The translations under genes were made by a program, and so were the position numbers. The notes below the pieces were generated by a model, which saw nothing but the letters and a program-made list of their open reading frames with translations, was not told where the DNA came from and did no database searches. Source: Nitriliruptoraceae bacterium (GTDB lineage: Bacteria > Actinomycetota > Nitriliruptoria > Nitriliruptorales > Nitriliruptoraceae). Taken from it: a DNA stretch of 36,394 nucleotides. How positions within the stretch are numbered: the stretch's first letter is position 1; each line of letters begins with the position of its first letter. The DNA is taken from the NCBI GenBank assembly GCA_003563915.1, contig PWTE01000012.1:1-36394 (forward strand), given 5' to 3'. Positions 9,445-20,112 of this stretch are shown piece after piece.

Positions 9445-9459
9445 TAGGCTTCGATCATG
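9445..9459 (+). promoter_or_regulatory. -10 element placed for leaderless holA transcription
   Basis: TAGGCT at 9445-9450 is followed by 6 bases and then the holA ATG at 9457. No Shine-Dalgarno sequence lies before the ATG. This is the usual layout of a leaderless actinobacterial transcript; no good -35 is seen. Confidence 0.4.
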
Positions 9460-10419
9460 ACCCCGGTCCTCCTGCTCGCCGGTGACGACGAACTGCTGCT
9501 CCAGCGCGAACTGGAACAGCAGCTCGATCGACTGCGCTCGCAGCAGGCCGATCTCCAGGTGGAGGTGCAGGACGTCGCCGAGCTCGAGCACCTCCCTGAG
9601 CTGCGGACCACCTCGCTCTTCGGTGGGTGCACCTGTGTCGTGCTCCGTGGCGTCGAAGCCGTCAGCGGCGATCTCAAGGTCGAGATCGAGACCTACCTCG
9701 ACGCCCCGTCCGACGAGGCGGTGTTGGTGCTGGTCGCTCGCGGCACCGGTCGGATCCAGCGGATCGCGAAGACAGCGAAGCAGCACGGTGAGCGCATCGA
9801 CGTGAAGGCGCCGGCCGATTGGGACGATCGGGGCTGGGACCGCCTGATCGGGGAGGAGTTCCGACGTCGCGCGCGCAAGGCCGATGCGACCGCGATCGCG
9901 GCGATCCGGTCCCACGCTGGGAACCAGCCGTCGACGATCGCCTCCCAGGTGGCGTCGGTCTGCGCGGCTGCGTCCGAGGTTGCCACCCTCACCGCCGAGC
10001 ACGTCGAAGCCGTGATCGAGGGCCACGGGAAGGCGTCGGGCTTCGCGATCGCCGACGCCATCGCTGAACGGGATCCGGCAACCGCGCTGGTCGCGCTGCG
10101 GGGGGCGCTCGATGGCGGCGACGCACCGCTGGCTCTCCTCGGTGCCATCGCCTTCCGGACCCGCCAGCTCCTGCGGGTGCGGTCCGGCGCCAGCCCGAAG
10201 GAGGCGGGCATGTCACCGGGGCAGCATCGGCGACTCCAGGGTCTGGCGACGCGTTTCCATCCCGGCGAGCTTGCGTGGTGCCACGATCGGGTCGCCGAAC
10301 TCGACCTCGAGCTCAAGGGCTCCGATCTCCCGGACGAGTTGCTGCTCGAGGTCGGCGTGATCGAACTGGCCACCTCGCGGGAGGTGGGCGCGCCGTTCAA
10401 CCCCCTGGCCGTGAGGTGA
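9457..10419 (+). CDS. holA: DNA polymerase III delta subunit
   Basis: A 320-residue clamp-loader subunit of the replicative polymerase holoenzyme; HolA opens the beta clamp. Typical features are the N-terminal VLLLAGDDELLLQRELEQQL, the central RIQRIAKTAKQHGERIDVKAP and the collar-domain stretch ALVALRGALDGGDAPLALLG followed by IAFRTRQLLRVRSG. The length is normal. The start ATG 9457 is supported by homology beginning at residue 3 and by the -10 element 6 bases upstream, though no ribosome binding site is present. It is convergent with the glutamate dehydrogenase gene, with only 48 bases between them. Confidence 0.93.
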   Translation: MTPVLLLAGDDELLLQRELEQQLDRLRSQQADLQVEVQDVAELEHLPELRTTSLFGGCTCVVLRGVEAVSGDLKVEIETYLDAPSDEAVLVLVARGTGRIQRIAKTAKQHGERIDVKAPADWDDRGWDRLIGEEFRRRARKADATAIAAIRSHAGNQPSTIASQVASVCAAASEVATLTAEHVEAVIEGHGKASGFAIADAIAERDPATALVALRGALDGGDAPLALLGAIAFRTRQLLRVRSGASPKEAGMSPGQHRRLQGLATRFHPGELAWCHDRVAELDLELKGSDLPDELLLEVGVIELATSREVGAPFNPLAVR

Positions 10420-10467
10420 GGGCTCGACCACCGGCCCGACGACCGGAGTGACGACCGCTCGGCGAGG

Positions 10468-13400
10468 CTAGTGCGGACCCGGGCCCTCGAGCGCCTGCCT
10501 CATGGCGCGCACCGCGACGGCGATCGCATCCAGCCGGTGGTCGTCAGCGCTCCTGACCTGACCTGCGATCCGTCGGGCTCGCGCGATGCCCTGACGGTGG
10601 GTCGTGATCTCCGCGGCGACGGCCGATGGTTCGTCGAGGTCGGGATGGGACTGTAGCGCTGCCAGGGTGGCGTCACGCCGGATCCGGCGCAGGTCGGCCG
10701 CGATGCCGTCCCGCTGTCGATGGCTCCACGGATCGGTGATGTCGACCCGAGCGAGGAGTTCCTCGAGCTGATCGAGGCCCAACTCGTCGCCGAACCGGAG
10801 GAACGCGTCCATGATCTCCGGCGCCGATCGGGGTCGATCCAGGAGGTCGCGGACGTGGCGGACGTCGACCAACAGCCCCAGATCCCGGGAGCTCGCGAGC
10901 AGCCGTGCGAACCCCTCGTCGATCAGGTCGTCGGTCAGCCACCTCGCGTGTGCCGCGCGGGCTCGTCGCTGGGTGGCGGTTCCGAGTCTGGCGAGCTCCC
11001 CCTCGAGCGCCGCCATGATCCCCCGAAGCTCGTCGCGCAGCCGGCTCGGAGCACGCAGCAGCATCTCGGACGTACTGAGGGTCGTGGTCAGGGTCGTGAT
11101 GAGGCGGGCGACATCCGCGTCCAGTTCGAGGATCCGTTCGGGATCGTGGAGCGGTTCGAGTGCCGCAAGGTGGCTCCACCAGCGCGGAGCGTCGATCGCT
11201 TCACAGACGACGCGGTAGGCCAGCAGGATCTCACCAGGGGGGACGCCGGTGGCGTCGGCGAGCTCACCGACGAAGGTGATACCCATGTGGTCGACGACGT
11301 CGTTGGCCAGCGATGTCGCGATCAGTTCCCGGCGCAGCCGGTGGCGCGGCACGAGGTCACCGAAGCGCTCGGTAGCGGACGGGGGGAACTGCGCATGGGC
11401 CGCAGGCGCGAGTACGTCCAGGTCCAGGAGGTCCGATCCGAGGAGCTGCTCCTTCAGTTCGCGTTTCGCCCACGCGAGGAGGGTCGCCAGCGAGGGGCGC
11501 GTGAGCCCTGCCCCCGCTTCTGCGCGCTCGGCGAGATCCTCGCTGGTGGGCAGCACCTCGACCTCCCTGTCCAGGTCGTGGCTGGCGGTGAGCCGCTCCA
11601 TCATCCGGTCGTACGCGTCGAGCCGACGAGGACTCGCAGGCAGCTCCCGGGACAACGCGGCGGTCTGCAGGTCCACTCCCTGCATCACCCGGTCCACCAG
11701 TTCGTCGGCGAGTCCGGCGAGGAGCTGATCGCGTTCGCGACGGTCGATGCGGCCCTCCTCCTGGGCCACGGAGAGCAGGATCTTGAGGTTGACCTCGTGG
11801 TCGGAGGTCGAAACCCCCGCGGCGTTGTCGATGGCGTCCTGGTTCATGCGTCCGCCACGGCGGGCGTACTCGAGCCGGCCCCTCTGGGTGATGAACAGGT
11901 TCGCTCCCTCGCCGATGACGCGGGCACGGAGGTCCCGGGCGTCGACCCGGAGTTCGTCGTTCGCGCGGTCACCGACGTCCTCGTGCCGTTCGGAGGACGC
12001 TTTGACGTAGTTGCCGACCCCGCCGGCGAACAGCAGGTCGACCGGCGCTTGCAGGATCGCTCGGATCAGGTCCGGTGGTGGTAGCTCGCTGGCGTCGATG
12101 CGGAGCAGCTCCTGGACCTCCTTCGAGAGCTCGACCGTGCGTGCGGAGCGGGGGAAGACGCCGCCCCCGTGGCTGATCTTCGCGCGGTCGTAGTCCTGCC
12201 ACGAGCTGCGAGGCAGCTCGAACAGGCGCAGGCGTTCATCGAAGGCGATCTCCGGATCGGGGTCGGGATCGATGAAGATGTCACGGTGGTCGAAGGAGGC
12301 GACCAGGCGGACGCTGCGTGAGCGGAGCAAGCCGTTGCCGAACACGTCACCGGACATGTCGCCCACCCCGGCGACCGTGATCGGATCTGTCTGGACGTCG
12401 ACACCCAGCTCGCGGAAGTGACGGGCGACGGCGATCCACGCGCCCTTCGCGGTCACGCCCAGGGCCTTGTGGTCGTAGCCGTTGCTACCCCCGGACGCGA
12501 ACGCGTCGTCCAACCAGAAGCCGTAGCGTGCCGCCAGGGAGTTGGCGGTGTCCGAGAACGTGGCGGTTCCACGGTCGGCGGCGACGACCAGGTAGGGGTC
12601 GTCCCCGTCATGGCGCACGACCCGCGGTGGTGGCACGACCCGGTCGCCATCCAGATCGTCGGTCAGATCGAGCAGTCCTCGCACGAAGGTCAGGTACTGA
12701 CGCTGGACCTCGTCGCGCAGGGCTTCTGGATGTGTGGGCTCGTGGGTGATCACGAAGCCACCCTTGGCGCCGGTGGGCACGATCAGCGCGTTCTTGAGCA
12801 CCTGCGCTTTCACCAGATCGTTGACCTCGGCTCTGACGTCGTCGCGGCGATCGGACCACCGTAGACCGCCGCGAGCGACGGGACCGCCGCGCAGGTGGAC
12901 ACCCTCGACCCGCGGTGAGTGGACGAAGACCTCGCGGTACGGCCTTGGTCGCGGCAGGTCCGCAACCCGCTCGGGGTCAAGCTTGAACGAGAGGTACGGC
13001 TCGCCCGTGCCGTCTGCGACGGCGTCCTTCCGGTAGGCGTTGGTCCGTAGTGTGGCGTCGATCAGCTCGAGCAGGCCTCGCAGGATGCGATCGTGATCCA
13101 ACCGGGTGAGCGCGTCGCAGGTGGCCACGACGTTGTCCCGCGCCAGCACCGCTCCGGCCGGGTCGTCGAGGAGATCGGGATCGAACCGAGCGGCGAAGTG
13201 GTCGATCAGTGCCCGAGCGACCTCAGGGTGCGCGACCATGGTGTCGTTGACGTATTCGGGGGTGAAAGCGGTCCCGAGCTGGCGTCGTAGCCGCCGGTAG
13301 GCGCGCAGGACGCTCACCTCACGCCAGGTCAGCCCGGCCACGACGACGAGTGCGTTGAGGGCGTCCACCACGAGGTGACCCGACCAGGCCGCGAGCACGG

Positions 13401-15288
13401 TCCGTGCCACCCGGTCGCCGTCGCGGTCGGGGTCGACACCTGAGGCGCGGATCCCGAAGTCGTGGAGGTAGAGGGGCTCGTCGCCCAGGAGTCGATGCGG
13501 CACCTCCTCGACGACCGTCAGCCCGAGCGACTCGAGGATCGGGAGGAACCCCGAGAGCTCGAGGACCGGACCGAGCTTCGCAGCGCGCAGCCGCACCATG
13601 TCCGTACCGGTGCTCCGTCGCAGGGCCACGGCCAGACCCCTGGTGGGGGCGGACACGACCTGATCGAGCAGCGCCAGATCGGCGACGGCGTCGTCCACCG
13701 CGATCGTGTCCTGGTAGGACCGGGGAAGGCGCTCGCCCAGGTCCCTGAAGCGGTCTCGTACCGCCGCCTGGTCCTCCGGAACCGCGGCATCGATCAGGTC
13801 GAACAGATCGTCGAGCCACGAGCGGGTCAGGTCGGAGATCTCGCGCTGGAGGTCGGGCAGGGAGACGTCGGGGCCATCGGGGTCCACGTGGAGCAGGAAC
13901 CGGACCAGGGCTTCCTGCCGCTCACCGAGGGAGAGCTCGACATCGACCCGAGAGGCGGCGAAGCGCGATACGAGGTGCGCTTGGAGCCGTTGGCGTAGCT
14001 GTGGTCCGTACCGATCCCGGGGTACGGCGACGACGACCGACACCAGCGAGGTGTGCTCGTCACGTCGCATCAGGGCACGGACGCTGCCGTGGGTCTCCGC
14101 GTGCAGCAGGTCGACCAGCATGGACTGCAACGTGTCGACGTCCGCTTGGAAGAGCTCGTCCTTCGGTAGTGCCTGGAACAGTGCGATGAGGTTGCCCTCG
14201 TCGTGCGACCCCGGGACGACGTCCTCGCGGTCCAGGATCGCCCGGAGCTTCTGGCGCAGTACCGGGGTGGAACGAGCGGGCTGAGCCAACGCGGAGCGGG
14301 TGAACAACCCCAACAGCCGGATCTCGCGGACCGGACGTCCGTCATCGTCGCGTCGGAGGATCGAGAAGTGTTCCATCCGGACCCGCCGCTGGACGGTGGA
14401 TGGCCGGCTGCTGCGTGTGACGGTGAGCAGCGGAGCCTGGTCCAAGCGCTCGCGGAGGTGGGGCGGGATCTCGGCGAGCGCGAGCGGTTCGGCGACCCGG
14501 GAGGTGGACTCGTCGCGGAGCAACCCGAGCCCCGACCCTTCCACCACCTGGACGGTGCGGTACTCCTCAGGCCCCTCGAACCGGTACTCGCGTATACCCA
14601 GCAGCACGAGGTTGCCTGCGAGGAGCCAGTCGACCAGATCGGCGGCCTCCTCTGCCTCGCCGGGTTGCGCCGTCGGCCACGTCCCGTCGCGCAACTCACC
14701 GGCCAGGCTCCGGAGCCGCTCCTGCATGGCTGGGAAATCGTCCGTCGCCTTGAAGACGTCGATGACCAGGTCCCGTAGACGGTCGGTGAGTTCGGCATCC
14801 TCCGACGGATCCAACGGGTGCTCGAGCTCGAGTTGGACGAGCGATTCCCGCCGTTCCGCGGTCCGCGCCGGGACGATCGCGCTGAGTCGCCCGGAGGCAT
14901 CGCGTTCCACGCCGACGATCGGATGCCAGGTCCGTCGTACCCGGTGCCCGGATCGCTCCAACTCGTCGGTGAGGGTGGACAGCAGGAAGGGTCGGTCCTC
15001 GCAGCCCACCTCGATGATCGTGGCGCCGGGGTGGCGTCCGTCCAGGCCCGAGGAGGGCCGCAGGACAGCGACGTGGATCTCACCCGGACCGCGGGCATCG
15101 ATGCTCTCGAAGATGTCTCGGATCCGTCGTGCCACGGCGATGGGGTCCGCGGTCCGCAGCTCCTCGGGATCCAGCCGACGCAGCACGGACCTGGCGAGCT
15201 CGACGACCAAGCCAGGCCGCTCGTGGGTCATCGCCGTCAGGGCATCGATGACCCGCTGCTGCGCTGCAGCCTCGCTCACCCGCTCCAA
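10468..15288 (-). CDS. NAD-specific glutamate dehydrogenase, large (GDH-180) type
   Basis: A 1606-residue enzyme that interconverts L-glutamate and 2-oxoglutarate with NAD, mainly in glutamate catabolism. The length fits the 180-kDa class. The N-terminal ~700 residues include ACT-like regulatory segments. The catalytic part has LVKAQVLKNALIVPTGAKGG (about 830-845, with the substrate-binding Lys of GAKGGF). It is followed by the nucleotide-binding region VGDMSGDVFGNGLLRS and FDHRDIFIDPDPDP, and later by GEGANLFITQRGRLEYA. I chose TTG 15288, with GGAGG 8 bases upstream; an in-frame GTG at 15279 preceded by GGAG is equally possible. The gene is single, transcribed against holA and downstream of rpsT. 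It supplies 2-oxoglutarate and ammonia and links to the amine-handling genes only in a general way. Confidence 0.95.
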   Translation of the reverse strand: MERVSEAAAQQRVIDALTAMTHERPGLVVELARSVLRRLDPEELRTADPIAVARRIRDIFESIDARGPGEIHVAVLRPSSGLDGRHPGATIIEVGCEDRPFLLSTLTDELERSGHRVRRTWHPIVGVERDASGRLSAIVPARTAERRESLVQLELEHPLDPSEDAELTDRLRDLVIDVFKATDDFPAMQERLRSLAGELRDGTWPTAQPGEAEEAADLVDWLLAGNLVLLGIREYRFEGPEEYRTVQVVEGSGLGLLRDESTSRVAEPLALAEIPPHLRERLDQAPLLTVTRSSRPSTVQRRVRMEHFSILRRDDDGRPVREIRLLGLFTRSALAQPARSTPVLRQKLRAILDREDVVPGSHDEGNLIALFQALPKDELFQADVDTLQSMLVDLLHAETHGSVRALMRRDEHTSLVSVVVAVPRDRYGPQLRQRLQAHLVSRFAASRVDVELSLGERQEALVRFLLHVDPDGPDVSLPDLQREISDLTRSWLDDLFDLIDAAVPEDQAAVRDRFRDLGERLPRSYQDTIAVDDAVADLALLDQVVSAPTRGLAVALRRSTGTDMVRLRAAKLGPVLELSGFLPILESLGLTVVEEVPHRLLGDEPLYLHDFGIRASGVDPDRDGDRVARTVLAAWSGHLVVDALNALVVVAGLTWREVSVLRAYRRLRRQLGTAFTPEYVNDTMVAHPEVARALIDHFAARFDPDLLDDPAGAVLARDNVVATCDALTRLDHDRILRGLLELIDATLRTNAYRKDAVADGTGEPYLSFKLDPERVADLPRPRPYREVFVHSPRVEGVHLRGGPVARGGLRWSDRRDDVRAEVNDLVKAQVLKNALIVPTGAKGGFVITHEPTHPEALRDEVQRQYLTFVRGLLDLTDDLDGDRVVPPPRVVRHDGDDPYLVVAADRGTATFSDTANSLAARYGFWLDDAFASGGSNGYDHKALGVTAKGAWIAVARHFRELGVDVQTDPITVAGVGDMSGDVFGNGLLRSRSVRLVASFDHRDIFIDPDPDPEIAFDERLRLFELPRSSWQDYDRAKISHGGGVFPRSARTVELSKEVQELLRIDASELPPPDLIRAILQAPVDLLFAGGVGNYVKASSERHEDVGDRANDELRVDARDLRARVIGEGANLFITQRGRLEYARRGGRMNQDAIDNAAGVSTSDHEVNLKILLSVAQEEGRIDRRERDQLLAGLADELVDRVMQGVDLQTAALSRELPASPRRLDAYDRMMERLTASHDLDREVEVLPTSEDLAERAEAGAGLTRPSLATLLAWAKRELKEQLLGSDLLDLDVLAPAAHAQFPPSATERFGDLVPRHRLRRELIATSLANDVVDHMGITFVGELADATGVPPGEILLAYRVVCEAIDAPRWWSHLAALEPLHDPERILELDADVARLITTLTTTLSTSEMLLRAPSRLRDELRGIMAALEGELARLGTATQRRARAAHARWLTDDLIDEGFARLLASSRDLGLLVDVRHVRDLLDRPRSAPEIMDAFLRFGDELGLDQLEELLARVDITDPWSHRQRDGIAADLRRIRRDATLAALQSHPDLDEPSAVAAEITTHRQGIARARRIAGQVRSADDHRLDAIAVAVRAMRQALEGPGPH

Positions 15289-15362
15289 CCTGGAAGCCTC
15301 CGCCGGTCAGCTCGCGTCCGAGGCTAGCGCTGCGTTGCTCGGCGACCGTGGTTGTGTGACCG

Positions 15363-15402
15363 GATCGACGAAGGACACCCCTCGGGGTGTCCTTCGTCGA
15401 TC
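15363..15402 (-). terminator. 19-bp perfect palindrome after rpsT
   Basis: Positions 15363-15381 and 15384-15402 are perfect reverse complements (core GGACACCCC / GGGGTGTCC) with only two bases between. It sits 13 bases past the rpsT stop and 75 bases before the glutamate dehydrogenase start. No U-tract follows on either strand, so it may act as a GC-rich hairpin terminator or an RNA-stabilising element. Confidence 0.65.
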
Positions 15403-15415
15403 TCAGCGAGGTCGA

Positions 15416-15676
15416 TCAGAGCGCGTTCAGCCGCTTCGCCATGCCCGATTTGCGGTTCGCGGCCGTATTGCGGTGCAGCACGCCCTTGCTGGCGGCCTTG
15501 TCGAGTTCCCGAGCGACGACCTGGTAGGCCTCGGTGGCCGCTTCGCGGTCACCGGCGTCGACCGCCTCGCGGAACCGACGGGCACGCGTGCGCAGGAGCG
15601 AGCGGACCTTGCGGTTGCGGTCGCGCCGGTCCTCGTTCTGGCGGTTGCGCTTGATCTGGGACTTGATGTTCGCCAT
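15416..15676 (-). CDS. rpsT: 30S ribosomal protein S20
   Basis: An 86-residue basic protein that binds 16S rRNA early in 30S assembly. The sequence is the standard S20 pattern: [18 protein letters not shown] at the start, then [11 protein letters not shown], and [20 protein letters not shown] at the end. The frame is open upstream to 15988, but ATG 15676 gives the canonical N-terminus. A weak ACGAG lies upstream of the start. It is divergent from lepA. A strong promoter at 15810-15839 gives a leader of about 127 bases, long enough for feedback control, though no specific element is recognised. Confidence 0.97.
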   Translation of the reverse strand: MANIKSQIKRNRQNEDRRDRNRKVRSLLRTRARRFREAVDAGDREAATEAYQVVARELDKAASKGVLHRNTAANRKSGMAKRLNAL

Positions 15677-16008
15677 ACGGCAGGCTCGTCTCGTGCTCGG
15701 GGTCGTCGTGGGCAGGTCGGCGGTGTGCCGGACGTCCTGCAGGTGCCGCGGCTGTCCTCGTGACGGGAAGTGGGAACAGCACGCTGACGACCGGTGACGG
15801 TCGGCACGAACGATACCAGCGGGACGGACGTGGCGACAACCGGCTGCCGGGTCCAACCCTCCTCGCGGTCGCCGTGGCGGACGTGCGCGTCGGTACGCTG
15901 GCGGACCGTCAGCGCTGGCGTCGCGCCCTGGTCTCCGCCGAGCGGTTCCGTCCCCCAGCGCGGTCCGGCGTCCCAGCTCCCATTGCAACGAAGGGTCGAA
16001 CCCCCGTC
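15677..16008. other. divergent rpsT-lepA intergenic region
   Basis: This 332-base stretch holds the rpsT promoter and leader on the minus strand and the lepA leader on the plus strand. A TACGCT at about 15892 could be a lepA -10 but has no good -35. Open frames through it are extensions of rpsT and lepA and show no coding character of their own. Confidence 0.5.
15810..15839 (-). promoter_or_regulatory. promoter of rpsT
   Basis: On the minus strand TTGTCG (15839-15834) and TATCGT (15815-15810) are separated by 18 bases. Both hexamers are close to the housekeeping consensus, and they point to rpsT. Confidence 0.55.
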
Positions 16009-17859
<1,851 letters not shown>

Positions 17860-17929
17860 TCCGCCGGAGCCGGTTCGTGTCGCTGAGCGAAGGCGTAGCC
17901 TGTCCCTCGAGTGCTGCCAGGAGATCGCC

Positions 17930-18661
17930 GTGAGCGAGCTGCCCGAACAACCGAGCCGTGAGAGCGATCCGACCGCGGCTGCCGTCCGCGACGGTCACAT
18001 CCCACCTCCGCCCGGAGCGGTAGCCGAGCCGTCCGAGGACACGGACCCGCCGGCGCGGCAGGAGCCCCCGGCGGACCTGTCGTCGCCGGAAGCGCTCGAG
18101 CTGCTCACCGATGATGAGCGGGCGGTCCTCGAGCAGTCGAAAGCGATCCCGGACGGTTCGGATGCGGATCTGTGGGCGTTCGCCTTCGATTCCTCCCTTC
18201 GAGCACAGGAAGCTCTGCTGGCGTCGATGCGGATGGTCGGGAAGAAGCAGCTGACGATCGAGGACGCCGCCATCGTCGCCCGTGTCCGAGGCAGGGTCCG
18301 CATCACCCAGACGAAGGACCTCAACCCGACCCAGGGCGCCGTCGGGGGGGCCTGGCTGGGCATCTTGGCTGGCCTGTTCCTCGGGCCCGCTGGGCCACTG
18401 GTGGGGGGCGCGTTGGGTGCGGCTGCCGGTGGACTCTTCGCCAAGCTGCGTGACATCGGGATCGATGACGACCAGATGAAGCGCATGGGCGAGGAACTCG
18501 CCGACGGGGAAGCCGCGCTGTTCCTCCTCGTCGAGGACTGCCACAAGGTGCGTGCGTTGCACGAGGTCTCGCGCTTCCCGGGCCGGATCCTGGCCTCGAC
18601 GGCAGACCCGGACCTGGTGGCCGAGGTCCGTGAGCGTCTCGCCACGGATCCGTGGGGCTGA
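17930..18661 (+). CDS. DUF1269 family putative membrane protein
   Basis: A 243-residue protein. The first ~80 residues are acidic and proline-rich (PPPPGAVAEPSEDTDPPARQ) and look disordered. A DUF1269 domain follows: QLTIEDAAIVARVRGRVRIT, then a glycine-rich hydrophobic stretch at about 140-165 (GAWLGILAGLFLGPAGPLVG, GALGAAAGGLFAKLRDIGID). It ends with DQMKRMGEELADGEAALFLL. Start is GTG 17930 with AGGAGA 6 bases upstream. The molecular function of DUF1269 proteins is not established; a membrane-associated role is inferred from the glycine-rich segment. The stop is 7 bases before the hemW ATG, so the two are coupled. Confidence 0.8.
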   Translation: MSELPEQPSRESDPTAAAVRDGHIPPPPGAVAEPSEDTDPPARQEPPADLSSPEALELLTDDERAVLEQSKAIPDGSDADLWAFAFDSSLRAQEALLASMRMVGKKQLTIEDAAIVARVRGRVRITQTKDLNPTQGAVGGAWLGILAGLFLGPAGPLVGGALGAAAGGLFAKLRDIGIDDDQMKRMGEELADGEAALFLLVEDCHKVRALHEVSRFPGRILASTADPDLVAEVRERLATDPWG

Positions 18662-18668
18662 GATCGGG

Positions 18669-19895
18669 ATGACCGTCGCCACACGTGCCTGGCTGACCGA
18701 TCCGGTCGAGTCCGGAGCAGCCGCCGGCTTCGGGCTCTACCTGCACGTGCCGTTCTGTCACCACCGCTGCGGCTACTGCGACTTCGCCACCTCGGCGGTC
18801 GGCGATCGTGCCGCGGACGACCAGGAGGCGCTGTTCGACCGCTACCTCGCCGCGCTCATCCACGACCTCCACCAGCAGGTCGGGGCAGGTCCGATCGCCC
18901 ACGGCCCCGAGGGCGAGGTAGCGCCTGGGACACCGTGGCCGCAGGTCACCTCCGTGTTCGTGGGTGGCGGGACGCCGACGCTCCTGGGAGGGCAGCGTCT
19001 GAGCCGCCTGTTCGCGGCGATCCGTTCCGACCTCGATGTCGCGCCGGATGCGGAGGTCACCGTCGAGTGCAACCCGGAGACCGCGTCGGGGGAGCTGTTC
19101 GGCTACCTGGTGGCGGCGGGTGTCGATCGGGTGTCGATGGGTGCGCAGTCCTTCGCGCCCCACGTGCTGGCGACGCTCGAACGCGGCCACACGCCGGATC
19201 GGCCCCTCCACGCGGCCGCGCAGGCGCGTGCAGCCGGGATCGCCGAGATCAACCTCGACCTGATCTTCGGGACTCCCGGAGAGACCGACCAGGACTGGCA
19301 GGACACGCTCGCGCAGGTCCTCACCGCGGATATCGATCACGTCTCGGCCTACGCGCTGACCATCCACGACAACACCGCGTTCGGTCGGGCCGTGCGTGAC
19401 GGGGTGATGCCCGACGTCGACGAGGACCTCCAGCGAGACCGCTTCGACCTCGCCAGCGAGGTCCTGCGGGCCGGCGGGTTCGAGCACTACGAGGTCTCGA
19501 ACTTCGCCCGCGGCTCCGCCCGACGATCCCGTCACAACCTGCTGTACTGGCGGCACGGCGACTACCTCGCCGTCGGGGTCGGAGCTCACGGTCACCTCGC
19601 CGGCCGGCGCTGGTGGACGACCCGGTCCACGACCCGTTACCTCGACGCGATCGAGGCCGGCGCCAGCCCGGTCGCCGGTGACGAGGTCCTCAGCGACGAT
19701 GAGCGCGCAGAGGAGCGCCTGCTGCTGGGGCTACGGGTCCGGGAGGGCCTACACCCCAACGACCTCCCGCCGATCGAGCCGCTCGCGCTGGAAGACGCGT
19801 TGGGCGCCGGGCTGGTGGAGACCGCCTGCGGCCGGCTGCGCTGCACCGACGACGGCTGGTTCCTCCTCGACGAGGCGGTCGCGCGCCTGCGCTGA
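18669..19895 (+). CDS. hemW: radical SAM heme chaperone HemW
   Basis: A 408-residue radical SAM protein. HemW binds heme and delivers it to client proteins; it was long misnamed as oxygen-independent coproporphyrinogen oxidase. The iron-sulfur motif CHHRCGYCDF (C30, C34, C37) has three cysteines followed by DF. HemN has a fourth cysteine (CxC), so HemW is the better name. VFVGGGTPTLL, MGAQSF and LIFGTPGET are the other radical SAM/HemW motifs. The C-terminal HemN-C wing contains RAEERLLLGLRVREGL. I chose ATG 18669, which matches the family N-terminus, although the frame is open from 18552. It is convergent with the phosphate transporter. Confidence 0.93.
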   Translation: MTVATRAWLTDPVESGAAAGFGLYLHVPFCHHRCGYCDFATSAVGDRAADDQEALFDRYLAALIHDLHQQVGAGPIAHGPEGEVAPGTPWPQVTSVFVGGGTPTLLGGQRLSRLFAAIRSDLDVAPDAEVTVECNPETASGELFGYLVAAGVDRVSMGAQSFAPHVLATLERGHTPDRPLHAAAQARAAGIAEINLDLIFGTPGETDQDWQDTLAQVLTADIDHVSAYALTIHDNTAFGRAVRDGVMPDVDEDLQRDRFDLASEVLRAGGFEHYEVSNFARGSARRSRHNLLYWRHGDYLAVGVGAHGHLAGRRWWTTRSTTRYLDAIEAGASPVAGDEVLSDDERAEERLLLGLRVREGLHPNDLPPIEPLALEDALGAGLVETACGRLRCTDDGWFLLDEAVARLR

Positions 19896-19967
19896 GTGAT
19901 CCGTCGTGGATGCCCTTCGGATCCGTGTCAACCGGACGGTCCCGTCCCACGTTCCTTGGGTCGCGGT

Positions 19968-19994
19968 CGCCGGCACCGGTTCCGCGTGCCGGCG
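19968..19994. terminator. hairpin between convergent hemW and phosphate transporter
   Basis: CGCCGGCAC (19968-19976) pairs perfectly with GTGCCGGCG (19986-19994) around a 9-base loop. There is no U-tract. Its place in the 217-base convergent gap suggests a terminator that works in either direction. Confidence 0.45.
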
Positions 19995-20112
19995 TGGTGT
20001 CCTGTCGAGCAGCAGGTGGACCCGGAGGATGGTGGATGGTGTCGCACAGGCCCTGGCTCGTGGTCGCAGCTTGGGGGGTGGGATCACCTCTCCGTCGTGC
20101 TGGCGTAGCCGG

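Noticed and set aside
18669-19895. Oxygen-independent coproporphyrinogen III oxidase (HemN).
   Set aside because: The fourth cysteine of the HemN CxxxCxxCxC motif is absent (CDF instead), which fits HemW.
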